NCBI RefSeq assembly: GCF_028368935.1
Contig: NZ_JAQNDK010000004.1
Coordinates: forward strand, 620,001-684,000
DNA: 64,000 nt
Source of the DNA: Sorangium aterium
Lineage (GTDB): Bacteria > Myxococcota_A > Polyangia > Polyangiales > Polyangiaceae
Direction of reading: 5' to 3'
The stretch's first letter is position 1; every line of letters begins with the position of its first letter. The notes beneath the pieces were generated by a model that had not been told where the DNA came from, did not search any database, and saw nothing but the letters and a program-made list of their open reading frames with translations. This document shows, piece after piece, positions 23,944-32,649 of this stretch. Position numbers and translations under genes: made by a program.

Positions 23944-26900
23944 ATGGATCTTCGCCGGTTCCTCACGCACGCGGTGCAGATCGCATCTGCGCTGTCGAAA
24001 CTTCATAAGTCAGGCACCCTTCACCTGGACATCCGCCCCGCGAACCTCTCCGTGCACCCGGAGAGCGGGGAGGTGTCGCTCGACGGTGGGCTGGCCGTGG
24101 TGCGCGGCGATCTCGGCCTCTCCGACGAGACGAAGATCAACCCGGAGTCGCTGCCCTACATCGCGCCGGAGCGGACGGGCCGCGTCGACTGGCCGATCGA
24201 CGAGCGCGCCGATTTCTACTCGCTCGGCGTCACGCTGTACGAGCTGCTCTCCGGCAAGCTGCCGCTCGACGCCGAGGACGCGCCCGCGTGGGCGCACGCC
24301 CACATCGCGAGGGCCCCTGTGCCGCTCGCGGAGCTGGTGCATGACGTGCCCCGGATCGTCTCCGAGATCGTGATGAAGCTCCTCGCGAAGTCTCCGGAGG
24401 AGCGTTATCAGACCGCCCGCGGGCTCTGGTCGGATCTCCTCATGTGCCAGACCGAGCTGGAGGAGCTCGGGATGATCGACTCGTTCCCGCTCGGGACGGC
24501 CGACATCCCGGACCGGCTGCAGCTCCCGACGAAGATCTACGGCAGGAGGCGCGAGCGCGCGATCCTGCTCGAGGCGTTCGAGCGTGTGGTCGCCACGGGC
24601 ACGGCCGAGCTCGTGCTCGTCGCCGGGTACTCGGGCGTCGGGAAGACCTCGCTCGTGAAGGAGGTGCAGGCGCCCATCGTCCGCGAGCGCGGGGCGTTCA
24701 TCTCCGGGAAGTTCGATCAGCTCCAGCGCGACATCCCCTACCGCACGATCGCCCAGGCGTTCGGGGAGCTCGTCCGGCAGATCCTGACGGAGAGCCCGCA
24801 GTCGCTCGCGGGGTGGAAGCACCGGTTGAGCGACGCGCTCGGCGAGGAGGGGCGGGTCATCATCGACATCATCCCGCAGCTCTCGCTGATCCTCGGCGAG
24901 CAGCCGCCGGTGCCGCCGCTCGCGCCGAACGAGGCGCGCAGCCGCTTCGTCCGCGTGTTCCATGCGTTCCTCGGCGTGGTCGCGCGCAAGCGGCACCCGC
25001 TCGTGCTGTTCGTGGACGACCTGCAGTGGGCAGATCCCGCCAGCCTGAGGCTCATCCGCGACGTCGTCGCGGCGCCCGAGAAGCGGCACCTGCTCGTGAT
25101 CGGGGCGTACCGCGACAACGAGGTGACCCCGTCGCACCCGCTCATGGAGGTGCTCCGGCAGATCCACGCCACGGGCGCGCGCGTCTCGACGCTCAGCCTC
25201 GACCCGCTCCCGCACGAGAACGTCCTCGAGCTCGTCATGGACACCTTCCGCTGCGAGGACGAGCTGGGGGCTCAGCTCACCAGGCTCCTCGTCCAGAGGA
25301 CGGGCGGCAACCCGTTCTTCGTGGGCCAGTTCCTGACGGAGCTCTATCGCCAGAAGCTGGTCTGGGTCGATCCCGTGAGCGCCGTCTGGTGCTGGAACAT
25401 CGAGGCCATCGCCGCGCAGAACCTGACCGACAACGTCGTCGACCTGGTGCTGGGCCGCCTCAGGCGGCTGGACGGCGAGACGCAGCGGGTCCTCTCCCTC
25501 GCCGCGTGCCTCGGCGCCCGCTTCGACGCCGAGGTCCTCTCGGCCATGTACGGCGAGTCGACCGAGACGACGCACGCCGCCATCTCCCCGGCCATCCGCG
25601 AGGGGCTCGTGGCGCGCCGAGGCAGCACGTACAAGTTCCTCCACGACCGCGTGCAGCAGGCCGCGTACCTGCTCATCCGCGAGGGCAACCACGCCTCGAC
25701 GCACCTGCGCATCGGGCGCCTGCTGCTCGTCCAGACGCCGGAGGAGGCGCTGGAGGACCGGCTGTTCGAGATCACGAACCAGCTGAACATCGGCGCCTCC
25801 TTCATCACCGATCCGGGCGAGCGGCGCAGGACGGCCGAGCTGAACCTCCGCGCCGGCAGGAAGGCGAGGGCCTCCGGGGCCTACGGCTCCGCGGTGGCCT
25901 ACTTCGCCGCGGGCTGCGCGCTGATCGGGGAGGACGACTGGGCGGGAGCCGACGATCTGCTCGCCTTCGCGCTGCACCTCGATCTCGCCGAGAGCGCGTG
26001 CGTGAACGGGGAGTTCGATCGGTCCATCGACCTCTGCTCGGTGCTCCTCGAGCGCGCGCGCACGCAGCTCGACAAGGCGGCGGCCTACCGCGTCCTGATG
26101 CAGAACCACATGGCCCGGTCCGAGCACGACGCGTGCATCGGCGTCGGGCTGGAGTGCCTCGCGCTGCTCGGCATCAAGCTCGGGAGGCAGCCGGCCGACG
26201 AGGAGGTTGTCGCGGAGATCACGGCGCTGCGCGACGCGCTCCGCGATCGCACGGCCGACGAGATCCTCGGCCAGCCGAGGATGACGGCGCCGCCGATGCT
26301 CGCGGCGATGGGCGTGATGGCCGTGATGTACGCCTCGACCTTCTACACCGATCCGAACCTCAACGACCTCCTGGTCTGCCAGATGGTCCGGCTCAGCCTG
26401 CTCCACGGCAACGCGGAGCCGACCGGCATCGGGTACACGTGCCTCGGCAAGGCGCTCTGCCAGAAGCTCGGCGCGTACCAGGACGGCGACCGGATCGGCA
26501 GGGTGGGCTACGAGCTGACCGAGAAGATGAACGCGCTCGTCTACAAGCCCGAGGTGGCCAACCTCTATGGCTGTCTGATCTCGGTCTGGACGCGCCACAT
26601 CGACACCGGGATCGCCTGCCAGCGCGTGAGCATCCAGGCCGCGAACGAGGTCGGGAACCTGACGTGGGGGAGCTTCAGCAACATCCAGCTCACCCTGAAC
26701 GTGATCGTGCGGGGCGACCCGATCGAGGAGGCGTACAAGGTCGCGGTGAGCGCGCTCGACTACGCGACGAAGGCGAAGATCACGTTCGCCGCGGACGCCG
26801 TGACGAGCATGCTGCGCCTGGTCCAGGCGATGAGGGGCGCCACGCGCCACCTCGGCACGATGAGCGCGGACGACTTCGACGAGCAGGCGTTCGAGGACCG

Positions 26901-28134
26901 CCTCGAGAAGGAGAGCTTCCCGAGCGTGCGGCTCGTCCATTACGTGATGAAGACCGCGCAGCACCTCCTGGCCTCCAACCCCGACGAGGCGGCCCTGGCC
27001 GCGGAGAAGGCGGAGCGCAACATCTCGGGGGGCAACGGGATGTTGTTCTCGGCCGAGTACCACTACTTCGGCGCCCTCGCCCGGGCGGCCCGCTTCTCCG
27101 GGGCCCCGGCCGAGGAGCAGGCCGGGCTCCGGCGGTCGCTCGCCGGCCACGAGGAGCAGCTGCGCGTCTGGGCCGAGAGTTGCCCCGACAACTTCGCCGG
27201 CAAACACGCGCTCGTAGCGGCGGAGCGCGCGCGCGTCGACGGCAGGCACGACGAGGCCGCGGCGCTCTACGATAAGGCGATCGTGGCCTTCCGCGAGTCC
27301 CGGTTCATCCACCAGGAGGCGCTCGCGAGCGAGCTCGCCGCCCGGTTCTACCTGGATCGCGGCTACAGCGGCCTGCCGGGGCTCTACCTGCGGGAGGCGG
27401 TGGCGTCGTACTCGCGCTGGGGCGCGAGCGAGAAGGTGAGGCAGCTCGAGCAGCGGTATGCGCTCGTCCTGAACCAGGAGCAGCGCCGCGCGACGAGCAG
27501 CGGCGTCATGACGATGGCAGCGGAGGCCATCGACGCGCAGACCGCGGTGAAGGTCTCGCGGTCGCTCTCGAGCGACATGACGCCGAAGGAGATGATGGAG
27601 TCGCTCATGCGGCTCGTCGTCGAGCACGAGGGGGCGGAGCGGTGCTGTCTCCTGCTCACCGGGGACGGCCTGCGGCTCGCCGCCGAGGCCGTGGTGGACC
27701 GCGACGGCATCAGCATCCGCGTGTACGAGCGGAGCACGGCGCCGCTCGCGACCCGCGTCCCGGCGTCGATCGTCAACTATGTCGAGCGGACGCGGGAGCG
27801 GGTGGTGCTCAGCGACGTCGGGGCGAGCGGCGCCTTCGCCGGGGACGAGTACCTCGTGCGCGAGCGGCCGAAGTCGGTGCTGTGCATGCCGCTCATGAAG
27901 AACCCCGGCGAGGTGGGCGGCCTCCTCTACCTGGAGAACCGGCTGGTCCACGGCGCGTTCATCCTGCGCCGGCTGCCGCTCCTCGAGTTCCTGGCCGCGC
28001 TGTCGCTGCAGAACACCGTGCTCCGCGGCGAGCTGGAGCAGGAGGCGCTGAAGGTCCAGCGGACCGAGGAGGCGCTGCGCCGGAGCGAGAGGGCGCTCCG
28101 GGATCTGGCGGAGTCGAGCGACGTCCCCACGTGA
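23944..28134 (+). CDS. Truncated Ser/Thr kinase C-lobe / AAA ATPase / TPR-like / GAF sensor protein
   Basis: 1396 residues. It begins in the middle of a protein-kinase fold: residues 1-170 carry the catalytic loop (HLDIRPANL) and YSLGVTLYELLSG, but the Gly-rich loop, the Lys and the alpha-C Glu are absent, and an in-frame stop 66 bp upstream leaves no room for them. An AAA-type NTPase follows (Walker A GYSGVGKT near 228, Walker B LVLFVDDLQWAD near 352), then a long helical region (about 600-1180), a GAF domain (about 1205-1350) and a short coiled coil. Related proteins in myxobacteria continue into PAS and histidine-kinase domains. This one stops after RRSERALRDLAE, so both ends look truncated. 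It follows the NRPS-PKS region and could have been its regulator. Confidence 0.75.
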   Translation: MDLRRFLTHAVQIASALSKLHKSGTLHLDIRPANLSVHPESGEVSLDGGLAVVRGDLGLSDETKINPESLPYIAPERTGRVDWPIDERADFYSLGVTLYELLSGKLPLDAEDAPAWAHAHIARAPVPLAELVHDVPRIVSEIVMKLLAKSPEERYQTARGLWSDLLMCQTELEELGMIDSFPLGTADIPDRLQLPTKIYGRRRERAILLEAFERVVATGTAELVLVAGYSGVGKTSLVKEVQAPIVRERGAFISGKFDQLQRDIPYRTIAQAFGELVRQILTESPQSLAGWKHRLSDALGEEGRVIIDIIPQLSLILGEQPPVPPLAPNEARSRFVRVFHAFLGVVARKRHPLVLFVDDLQWADPASLRLIRDVVAAPEKRHLLVIGAYRDNEVTPSHPLMEVLRQIHATGARVSTLSLDPLPHENVLELVMDTFRCEDELGAQLTRLLVQRTGGNPFFVGQFLTELYRQKLVWVDPVSAVWCWNIEAIAAQNLTDNVVDLVLGRLRRLDGETQRVLSLAACLGARFDAEVLSAMYGESTETTHAAISPAIREGLVARRGSTYKFLHDRVQQAAYLLIREGNHASTHLRIGRLLLVQTPEEALEDRLFEITNQLNIGASFITDPGERRRTAELNLRAGRKARASGAYGSAVAYFAAGCALIGEDDWAGADDLLAFALHLDLAESACVNGEFDRSIDLCSVLLERARTQLDKAAAYRVLMQNHMARSEHDACIGVGLECLALLGIKLGRQPADEEVVAEITALRDALRDRTADEILGQPRMTAPPMLAAMGVMAVMYASTFYTDPNLNDLLVCQMVRLSLLHGNAEPTGIGYTCLGKALCQKLGAYQDGDRIGRVGYELTEKMNALVYKPEVANLYGCLISVWTRHIDTGIACQRVSIQAANEVGNLTWGSFSNIQLTLNVIVRGDPIEEAYKVAVSALDYATKAKITFAADAVTSMLRLVQAMRGATRHLGTMSADDFDEQAFEDRLEKESFPSVRLVHYVMKTAQHLLASNPDEAALAAEKAERNISGGNGMLFSAEYHYFGALARAARFSGAPAEEQAGLRRSLAGHEEQLRVWAESCPDNFAGKHALVAAERARVDGRHDEAAALYDKAIVAFRESRFIHQEALASELAARFYLDRGYSGLPGLYLREAVASYSRWGASEKVRQLEQRYALVLNQEQRRATSSGVMTMAAEAIDAQTAVKVSRSLSSDMTPKEMMESLMRLVVEHEGAERCCLLLTGDGLRLAAEAVVDRDGISIRVYERSTAPLATRVPASIVNYVERTRERVVLSDVGASGAFAGDEYLVRERPKSVLCMPLMKNPGEVGGLLYLENRLVHGAFILRRLPLLEFLAALSLQNTVLRGELEQEALKVQRTEEALRRSERALRDLAESSDVPT

Positions 28135-28141
28135 GGCGCGG

Positions 28142-28178
28142 GCCGCGCCGCCGCACCGGCGTGGTGTGGCGGCGCGGC
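28142..28178. terminator. Strong stem-loop between convergent genes
   Basis: GCCGCGCCGCC (28142-28152) pairs perfectly with GGCGGCGCGGC (28168-28178) around a 15-base loop. It lies just after the stop of the sensor gene and before the end of the convergent NTF2-like gene, so it could serve both. Confidence 0.6.
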
Positions 28179-28190
28179 GTTCAGGCGCTC

Positions 28191-28658
28191 TCAGGCGCTC
28201 TCGAGCACGTGGCCCACGCTGTCGAGGAACGGCCTGTCCGACACGGAGAGGTGGAGCTGCACGAACCGCCAGTGATCCCCGTGGCGCTCCACCGTGCAGG
28301 TCAGTCGGAGCGCGGGCAGGTCGAAGCGCACGCCGCCCATGGTGGCGTGGATACCGAAGCCGGCCGTCCCGGCGCAGGCGGCCGCTCCCCCGGCCAGCAG
28401 ACGCACCTGGACATCGCCGGTGATCCTGCACACGAGGTCCTTCAGGATCTCGCTCTGCCGCCGGAACGAGGCCTCGACCTCGGCCCAGCGCGTGAAGTGC
28501 AGCTTGTCGTGTGTGCCGTAGAAGATCAGGGCATCGTCACGTACGAACATGTCGCATAACGCGTCCACGTCGCCTCGCTCGAAGGCGCGCGCGAACTCGA
28601 CGAGCATCTGGCGAACCGAGTCTTCTGGACTTGCCGGCTTTCTCTCCGAGGACTCCAT
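28191..28658 (-). CDS. NTF2-like/DUF4440-type protein
   Basis: 155 residues starting MESSERKPASPEDSVRQMLV. The layout is an N-terminal helix (EFARAFERGDVDALCDMFV), a central HFTRWAEVEASFRRQSEIL and strands ending HWRFVQLHLSVSDRP, which matches SnoaL-like/DUF4440 proteins that predict polyketide-cyclase-like or ketosteroid-isomerase-like folds. The ATG at 28658 was chosen as the first Met in front of the conserved helix. It is convergent with the large sensor gene. Its role is unknown, and it is not obviously related to the other NTF2-like protein at 23408. Confidence 0.6.
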   Translation of the reverse strand: MESSERKPASPEDSVRQMLVEFARAFERGDVDALCDMFVRDDALIFYGTHDKLHFTRWAEVEASFRRQSEILKDLVCRITGDVQVRLLAGGAAACAGTAGFGIHATMGGVRFDLPALRLTCTVERHGDHWRFVQLHLSVSDRPFLDSVGHVLESA

Positions 28659-28739
28659 GCGCTCCGCTGCTCCCGTACCGATCCGAGCCTGATCTCGGCC
28701 GAGCATACAGCACCCCGGAGGCGACGCGCGACGCCCTGC

Positions 28740-29330
28740 GCGCGAAAGCGCTCGGAGCCCGGGCGGCTGCGCGCGACAAGGGTCGTCGCGGTCACGAACA
28801 CGTAACACCACACGACCCCGACCAGCGCCAGCCGACCAGGTGCCCCCTCGAACCCCGGAACCCAGCTGACCAGAAACCCCACGAGCAGGAACAGCAGCCC
28901 CACGCCCTGCAGCTGCGCGATCGACATCCGCTTCAGGAGGGCGCCGACCGAGAGCGAGGGCAGGTAAGTACAGCGCGCGGGCGCGCGCGTCCGGCGCGGC
29001 GGAGGCCTCGGCGGCGCGCGCCTCCTGCGGCCCGTACGCCGCGAACGAGAGCGCCGCCATGAGCTGGAGCGCCGCGAGCATCAGCAGGGCAGCGGGCATG
29101 TACCTGGACGTCCGCCCCTCCAGCAGGCCGAAGAGCGAGATGCCGGGGACGATGCCAGCGGCGCTGGCGAGCTGGATCATGGTCAGCAGGCCCGGCGCCC
29201 TTGCTGCTCGGCTGCCCCTCGAGGATCGCGAAGCGATACTGCTGCACGAACGCGCCTTGCAGACCGACGCCGCAGACCGCCGCGCAGAACAGCGGGAGAT
29301 CGGCGCGCTCCACCGCGACCGCCGCGTTGG
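28740..29330 (-). pseudogene. Frameshifted multi-pass membrane protein (MFS-like)
   Basis: The minus strand gives hydrophobic segments in three different frames: LPLFCAAVCGVGLQGAFVQQ, then after a shift IVPGISLFGLLEGRTSRYMP and ALLMLAALQLMAALSFAAYG, then GVGLLFLLVGFLVSWVPGF and LVGVVWCYVFVTATTLVA. Together these resemble part of an MFS-type transporter, with at least two frameshifts. The 5' end overlaps a dispersed repeat (29323-29430). Confidence 0.55.
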
Positions 29331-29430
29331 GCCACGGCCGAGCCCCGCTCGGCGGAAAGACAGACGGAAAGTGTTGGAAATGCCGAGCTATCTTCCGGCC
29401 CCTTCTCGCTGTCGCAGAAATCCTGGCGGG
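29323..29430. repeat. Dispersed repeat related to 10129-10235
   Basis: It shares the blocks GTTGGGCCAC, CTCGGCGG, GACGGAAA and CTGGCGGGA with the region just upstream of 399-bp repeat copy 2. Similarity is moderate, so this is an old duplication. Confidence 0.5.
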
Positions 29431-29447
29431 ATTCCTGGCACGCGGCG

Positions 29448-30080
29448 CTACACGGCCACGTGGAGCGGCTGTACCACCGCCGCGAATACCGGGAGCGCCT
29501 CGCAGCGCGCCGCGTGCGCGGCCAGCGCCGGCCGCTTCGCGGCGTCGGTGAGGGCCGGGTGCGCCTCGCCGACGAAGCGCAGCGCGCAGGCGACCGCGAT
29601 GTCGGCGTGGCTGAAGTCGCCCAGCCACCAGGTGTCGCCGCTCCGGGCGGCGCGCTCCCGCTCCAGCAGGTCGAGCGTCTCGCCGATCTGCGCGGTGCAG
29701 CGCTCCACCCAGACAGGGCTCCGGCGATCGCCTGTGCGCAGCACGTGCTCGTAGAGCAGGCTCACCGCCTTGTCCGCGAGCCCCGTGGCGAGCGCACAGA
29801 CCCGCAGCCCTGCGCGGCGCGCCTCGCCCGAGCGCGGCAGGAGCGCGCGCTCGGGCCCCACAAGGTCGTCGAGGGCGTCGAGGATCGCCGCGCTCTCCAC
29901 GAGCGGCTCCCCGCCGTCCGTCACGAGCACGGGGACCCGCCGAAGCGGGTTGTACCTCGCGATGGACTCCGCGTCGGCCCACACCGACCACGGGCGGTGC
30001 TCGTACGCGAGCCCGTAATGCTGGAGCGCCACGGCGACGCGGCGCACGAAGGGAGAGTCGTACTGGCCAATCAGGATCAT
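29448..30080 (-). CDS. Glutathione S-transferase family protein
   Basis: 210 residues. The N-terminal thioredoxin-fold half (MILIGQYDSPFVRRVAVALQ, RRVPVLVTDGGEPLVESAAI) contains the SPFVRRV active-site region and the PVL...ESAAI glutathione-binding motif. The C-terminal helical half contains GDFSHADIAVACALRF, the usual GST motif around the structural Asp. It is probably a cytoplasmic detoxification enzyme; the substrate is not predictable. The ATG at 30080 comes directly after a stem-loop that belonged to the peptidase remnant upstream, so its own promoter and ribosome site are poor (ACGAGCCGCC). Confidence 0.85.
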   Translation of the reverse strand: MILIGQYDSPFVRRVAVALQHYGLAYEHRPWSVWADAESIARYNPLRRVPVLVTDGGEPLVESAAILDALDDLVGPERALLPRSGEARRAGLRVCALATGLADKAVSLLYEHVLRTGDRRSPVWVERCTAQIGETLDLLERERAARSGDTWWLGDFSHADIAVACALRFVGEAHPALTDAAKRPALAAHAARCEALPVFAAVVQPLHVAV

Positions 30081-30083
30081 GGC

Positions 30084-30101
30084 GGCTCGTTTAACCGAGC
30101 C
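30084..30101. terminator. Stem-loop duplicated from the M13 peptidase 3' end
   Basis: GGCTCG / CGAGCC stem with a 6-base loop, matching the one at 47844-47861 downstream of the intact M13 peptidase. Confidence 0.5.
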
Positions 30102-30113
30102 TGCCCCGCGCGG

Positions 30114-30165
30114 CTACCAGGCCGTGCACACCCTGGCCGGCCGCGTCGAGGGCCCCGGCGACTCC
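30114..30165 (-). pseudogene. C-terminal remnant of an M13-type peptidase
   Basis: The minus strand ends RVCTAW-stop (TAG 30116-30114), paralleling the KTCAVW-stop end of the intact M13 peptidase at 47874, and the DNA on both sides of the stop aligns between the two loci. M13 peptidases characteristically end in CxxW. Only about 17 codons remain, so this is the tail of a lost paralog. Confidence 0.6.
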
Positions 30166-30226
30166 ATGTCGCGGCGGGCAGCTCCATCGAGGAGAGCTCC
30201 TGAGCGCTGCCCGCCGGAGCTGTTCT

Positions 30227-30898
30227 CTACGCCCGCGCGCCCTTCTTGAGCTCTGCACGCGCGGCGCCGACCACGGACATGAACTCACGCGCGCGCTCCG
30301 TGAGGACCTCGTCCCTGCCCGCCGCGAGCGCCGCGGCGTCCACGAGCTCGCCGCCGACCCCGAGCGCCACGGCGCCGGCCTCGATGAAATCCCTGGCTGT
30401 CGTCAGGTTGACCCCGCCGGTCGGCATCATCTTCACCTCCGGGAGCGGCGCGCGCAGGGCGCGCAGGTACTTCGCGCCCCCCATGGCGGAGCACGGGAAC
30501 AGCTTCACCGTGTCGGCGCCGGCGTTCCACGCGGTGATCACCTCGGTCGGCGTGAGCGCCCCCGGGAATACCGCCTTCCCGAGATCGTGCGCCGCGCGGA
30601 TGACCTCCAGGTCGAGCCCCGGGCTCACGATGAACTCGGCGCCGGCCTCGATGCACCGGCGGGCCGCGTCCGCGGTGAGCACGGTGCCCGCGCCGACGAG
30701 GACGTGGTCCCCCATCCGCGAGGCGATCTCGCGCATGACGGACAGGGCGTCGGGGACGGTCATCGTGATCTCGATGACCTCGATGCCCCCCGCGCACAGC
30801 GCGCGAGCGGCCCGCACGGCGAGCTCTCCGCGCGGCGCGCGCACGACGGGGACGACGCCGATCTCCTCGACGCGGCGGACGACTTGCTCCCTGTTCAT
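30227..30898 (-). CDS. eda: KDPG/KHG aldolase
   Basis: 223 residues, a TIM-barrel class I aldolase. VVPVVRA marks the N-terminal strand, EITMTVPDA carries the catalytic Glu, GAGTVL and FIVSPGLD are typical, and DTVKLFPCSAMGG contains the Schiff-base Lys. It cleaves 2-keto-3-deoxy-6-phosphogluconate into pyruvate and glyceraldehyde-3-phosphate. Its ATG overlaps the TGA of the upstream kinase gene by 4 bp, so the two are translationally coupled. It is the final step of the sugar-acid route encoded by the genes at 33-40 kb. Confidence 0.92.
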   Translation of the reverse strand: MNREQVVRRVEEIGVVPVVRAPRGELAVRAARALCAGGIEVIEITMTVPDALSVMREIASRMGDHVLVGAGTVLTADAARRCIEAGAEFIVSPGLDLEVIRAAHDLGKAVFPGALTPTEVITAWNAGADTVKLFPCSAMGGAKYLRALRAPLPEVKMMPTGGVNLTTARDFIEAGAVALGVGGELVDAAALAAGRDEVLTERAREFMSVVGAARAELKKGARA

Positions 30899-31983
30899 CG
30901 CTCGATCCTCGCGCCGGCCCCGCTCATGGCCCTCCGCACCTCGGCGAGCGACGCCATCGAGGTGTCCCCCGGGGTCGACATCGCCAGCGCGCCGTGCGCG
31001 ACGCCGCACTCGAGCGCCCAGCGCGGGCTCTGCTCGGTCAAGAGGCCATAGATGATCCCCGAAGCGAACGAGTCGCCGCCGCCCACGCGGTCCAGGATCT
31101 CGATGTCTCGCTGCGGGACCTCGTGGAGCTCGCCCTTGTAGTACAGGATACCACCCCAGCCGTTCACGCTGGCGGTCTTGGCGGTCCGGAGGCTCGTGGC
31201 GACGACCGAGATGTTGGGATACGCCGCGACGACCTCGGAGATCATCCGGCGGAAGCCGTTCGTGTCGAGCTGGCTGTAGCTGCTGTCCACGCCGGACACC
31301 TCGAAGCCGAGGCCCGCGACGAAGTCCTCCTCGTTGCCGAACACGCAGTCGACGTACGGCATGAGGGCGCGATTGACCTCGCGCGCCCGCCGCTGGCCGC
31401 CGAAGTTCTTCCACAGCGAGGGTCGGTAGTTGAGGTCGTAGGAGATCCGTACGTCATGCGCGCGCGCGACCTCCATGGCCTCGTGCGCCACGTCGGCCGT
31501 GGTCTCCGAGAGAGCGCAGAAGATGCCGCCTGTGTGCAACCAGCGCGCGCCGCGCTCGCCGAAGAGGGTCTCCCACGGCACGTCCCCGGGCCTGAGCTTG
31601 GACGCCGCGCTGTGGCCGCGGTCCGAGCAGCCGGCGGCGGCGCGGGGCCCGAACCCGCGCTCGGTGAAGTTGAGGCCGTTGCGCACGTCCCGGCCCACGC
31701 CGTCGTAGTCGACCCAGCGCAGGAAGGACGTGTCGACCCCGCCCTGGAGCATCAGGTCCTCGATGAGGCGCCCGACGGCGTTGTCCGCGAGCGCCGTGAC
31801 GATGGCGGTGCGGAGCCCGAAGCAGCGCCGGAGCCCCCGCGCCACGTTGTACTCTCCCCCGCCTTCGCCGACGTCGAACGTCCGCGCCGTGTGGACGCGG
31901 CGCTCACCCGGGTCGAGGCGCAGCATCACCTCGCCGAGGCTCACCTGGTCCCACTGGCAACCTTTTGCACTGCGAATCTGCAT
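30895..31983 (-). CDS. kdgK: 2-keto-3-deoxygluconate kinase (PfkB family)
   Basis: 362 residues, PfkB/ribokinase fold. The N-terminal GEVMLRLDPGERR and GGGEYNVARGL form the substrate site; DRVGGGDSFASGIIYGLL near residue 300 is the PfkB signature 2, with the catalytic Asp. It phosphorylates 2-keto-3-deoxygluconate to KDPG, feeding the aldolase that overlaps its 3' end by 4 bp. GAGGAG lies about 7 bp before ATG 31983. The stop of a kduD remnant lies 11 bp upstream, so it was once part of a kduD-kdgK-eda operon. Confidence 0.9.
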   Translation of the reverse strand: MQIRSAKGCQWDQVSLGEVMLRLDPGERRVHTARTFDVGEGGGEYNVARGLRRCFGLRTAIVTALADNAVGRLIEDLMLQGGVDTSFLRWVDYDGVGRDVRNGLNFTERGFGPRAAAGCSDRGHSAASKLRPGDVPWETLFGERGARWLHTGGIFCALSETTADVAHEAMEVARAHDVRISYDLNYRPSLWKNFGGQRRAREVNRALMPYVDCVFGNEEDFVAGLGFEVSGVDSSYSQLDTNGFRRMISEVVAAYPNISVVATSLRTAKTASVNGWGGILYYKGELHEVPQRDIEILDRVGGGDSFASGIIYGLLTEQSPRWALECGVAHGALAMSTPGDTSMASLAEVRRAMSGAGARIER

Positions 31984-31993
31984 CTTCTTCTCC

Positions 31994-32115
31994 TCAACGG
32001 CTCATCCAGCCGCCGTCGACGACCGGCCCGTGGCCGAGCGCTGGGCGGCCGACGACCTGCGGATCCGCCCCGCGTCGTTCACGAGGATGTCGAGGCGACC
32101 GAGCTCTGCCCCGCA
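31994..32115 (-). pseudogene. Remnant of kduD-type SDR dehydrogenase
   Basis: One frame reads LGRLDILVNDAGRIRRSSAA, which matches the central NNAG region of 2-keto-3-deoxygluconate 5-dehydrogenase (KduD: DILVNNAG.IRR). The adjoining frame gives GHGPVVDGGWMSR-stop, matching the KduD C-terminus (G...VDGGW..R). The intervening 130 or so codons and the N-terminus are deleted. The stop lies 11 bp before kdgK on the same strand, as expected for an operon neighbour. Confidence 0.6.
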
Positions 32116-32257
32116 GGCTGTGGAGTGAACGCGGCCGCTTCGATGCATGGACGAGTTGTTGAACCAGTCGACCGTTCGACAAGGCTCTCGACACGATCTC
32201 CGATGCCCCACGCCGTGCGCGTGGCAAGCGAGCCGGCAGCGTGCGGCGCTGCGCTGC

Positions 32258-32286
32258 GACTATGTTGGAAAATTGTTCGAATAGTC
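32258..32286. promoter_or_regulatory. Spaced inverted repeat upstream of the kduD-kdgK-eda unit
   Basis: GACTAT and ATAGTC flank an AT-rich 17-bp spacer (GTTGGAAAATTGTTCGA). It is a local AT-rich patch upstream of the minus-strand operon and could be a promoter or regulator site. Confidence 0.3.
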
Positions 32287-32613
32287 CTCTGGCGTCGCTT
32301 TTCCAGGGTTGGTGTCGGATCGCATAGGGAACCTTCTGTCAGCCGAGGTGAGCGTGGCGATTCGCCCTTGAACTCCTTGAATCGTTTTGCTTTCCCGTTC
32401 CCCACGGCTGAGATCCCCGGTGGACCGGTACGCGTGCGGGTCGCAGGTGAGACCTCGCACCCAGCGCGGGCGATGCCCCCGCGACCTCGCCGTTGCTCGC
32501 GCCCACGACAACCGGGCGAACGCAGTCGGTGCAGAAATCGAGCCCGATCTCAGGGACGAAGGGCCGCGCACGGCGGCCTGCTCAGGGGAGAGCGAAAGGA
32601 CACCCGACGACGA

Positions 32614-32631
32614 ATTGTGAGCGTTCACATT
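32614..32631. promoter_or_regulatory. LacI-type operator (one arm mismatch)
   Basis: ATTGTGAGCGTTCACATT is a near-palindrome centred on CG, resembling LacI-family operators. It differs only slightly from the perfect operator at 33098-33115. It lies just after the 3' end of the lacI pseudogene and upstream of the minus-strand operon. Confidence 0.6.
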
Positions 32632-32649
32632 ACGGGTGTCAACGAAAAT

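Noticed and set aside
28142-28178. Riboswitch or small RNA
   Set aside because: A simple GC stem between convergent genes is better explained as a terminator.
24010-28431. Long minus-strand frame opposite the kinase/AAA/GAF gene
   Set aside because: A complement shadow; the plus-strand product has clear domains.
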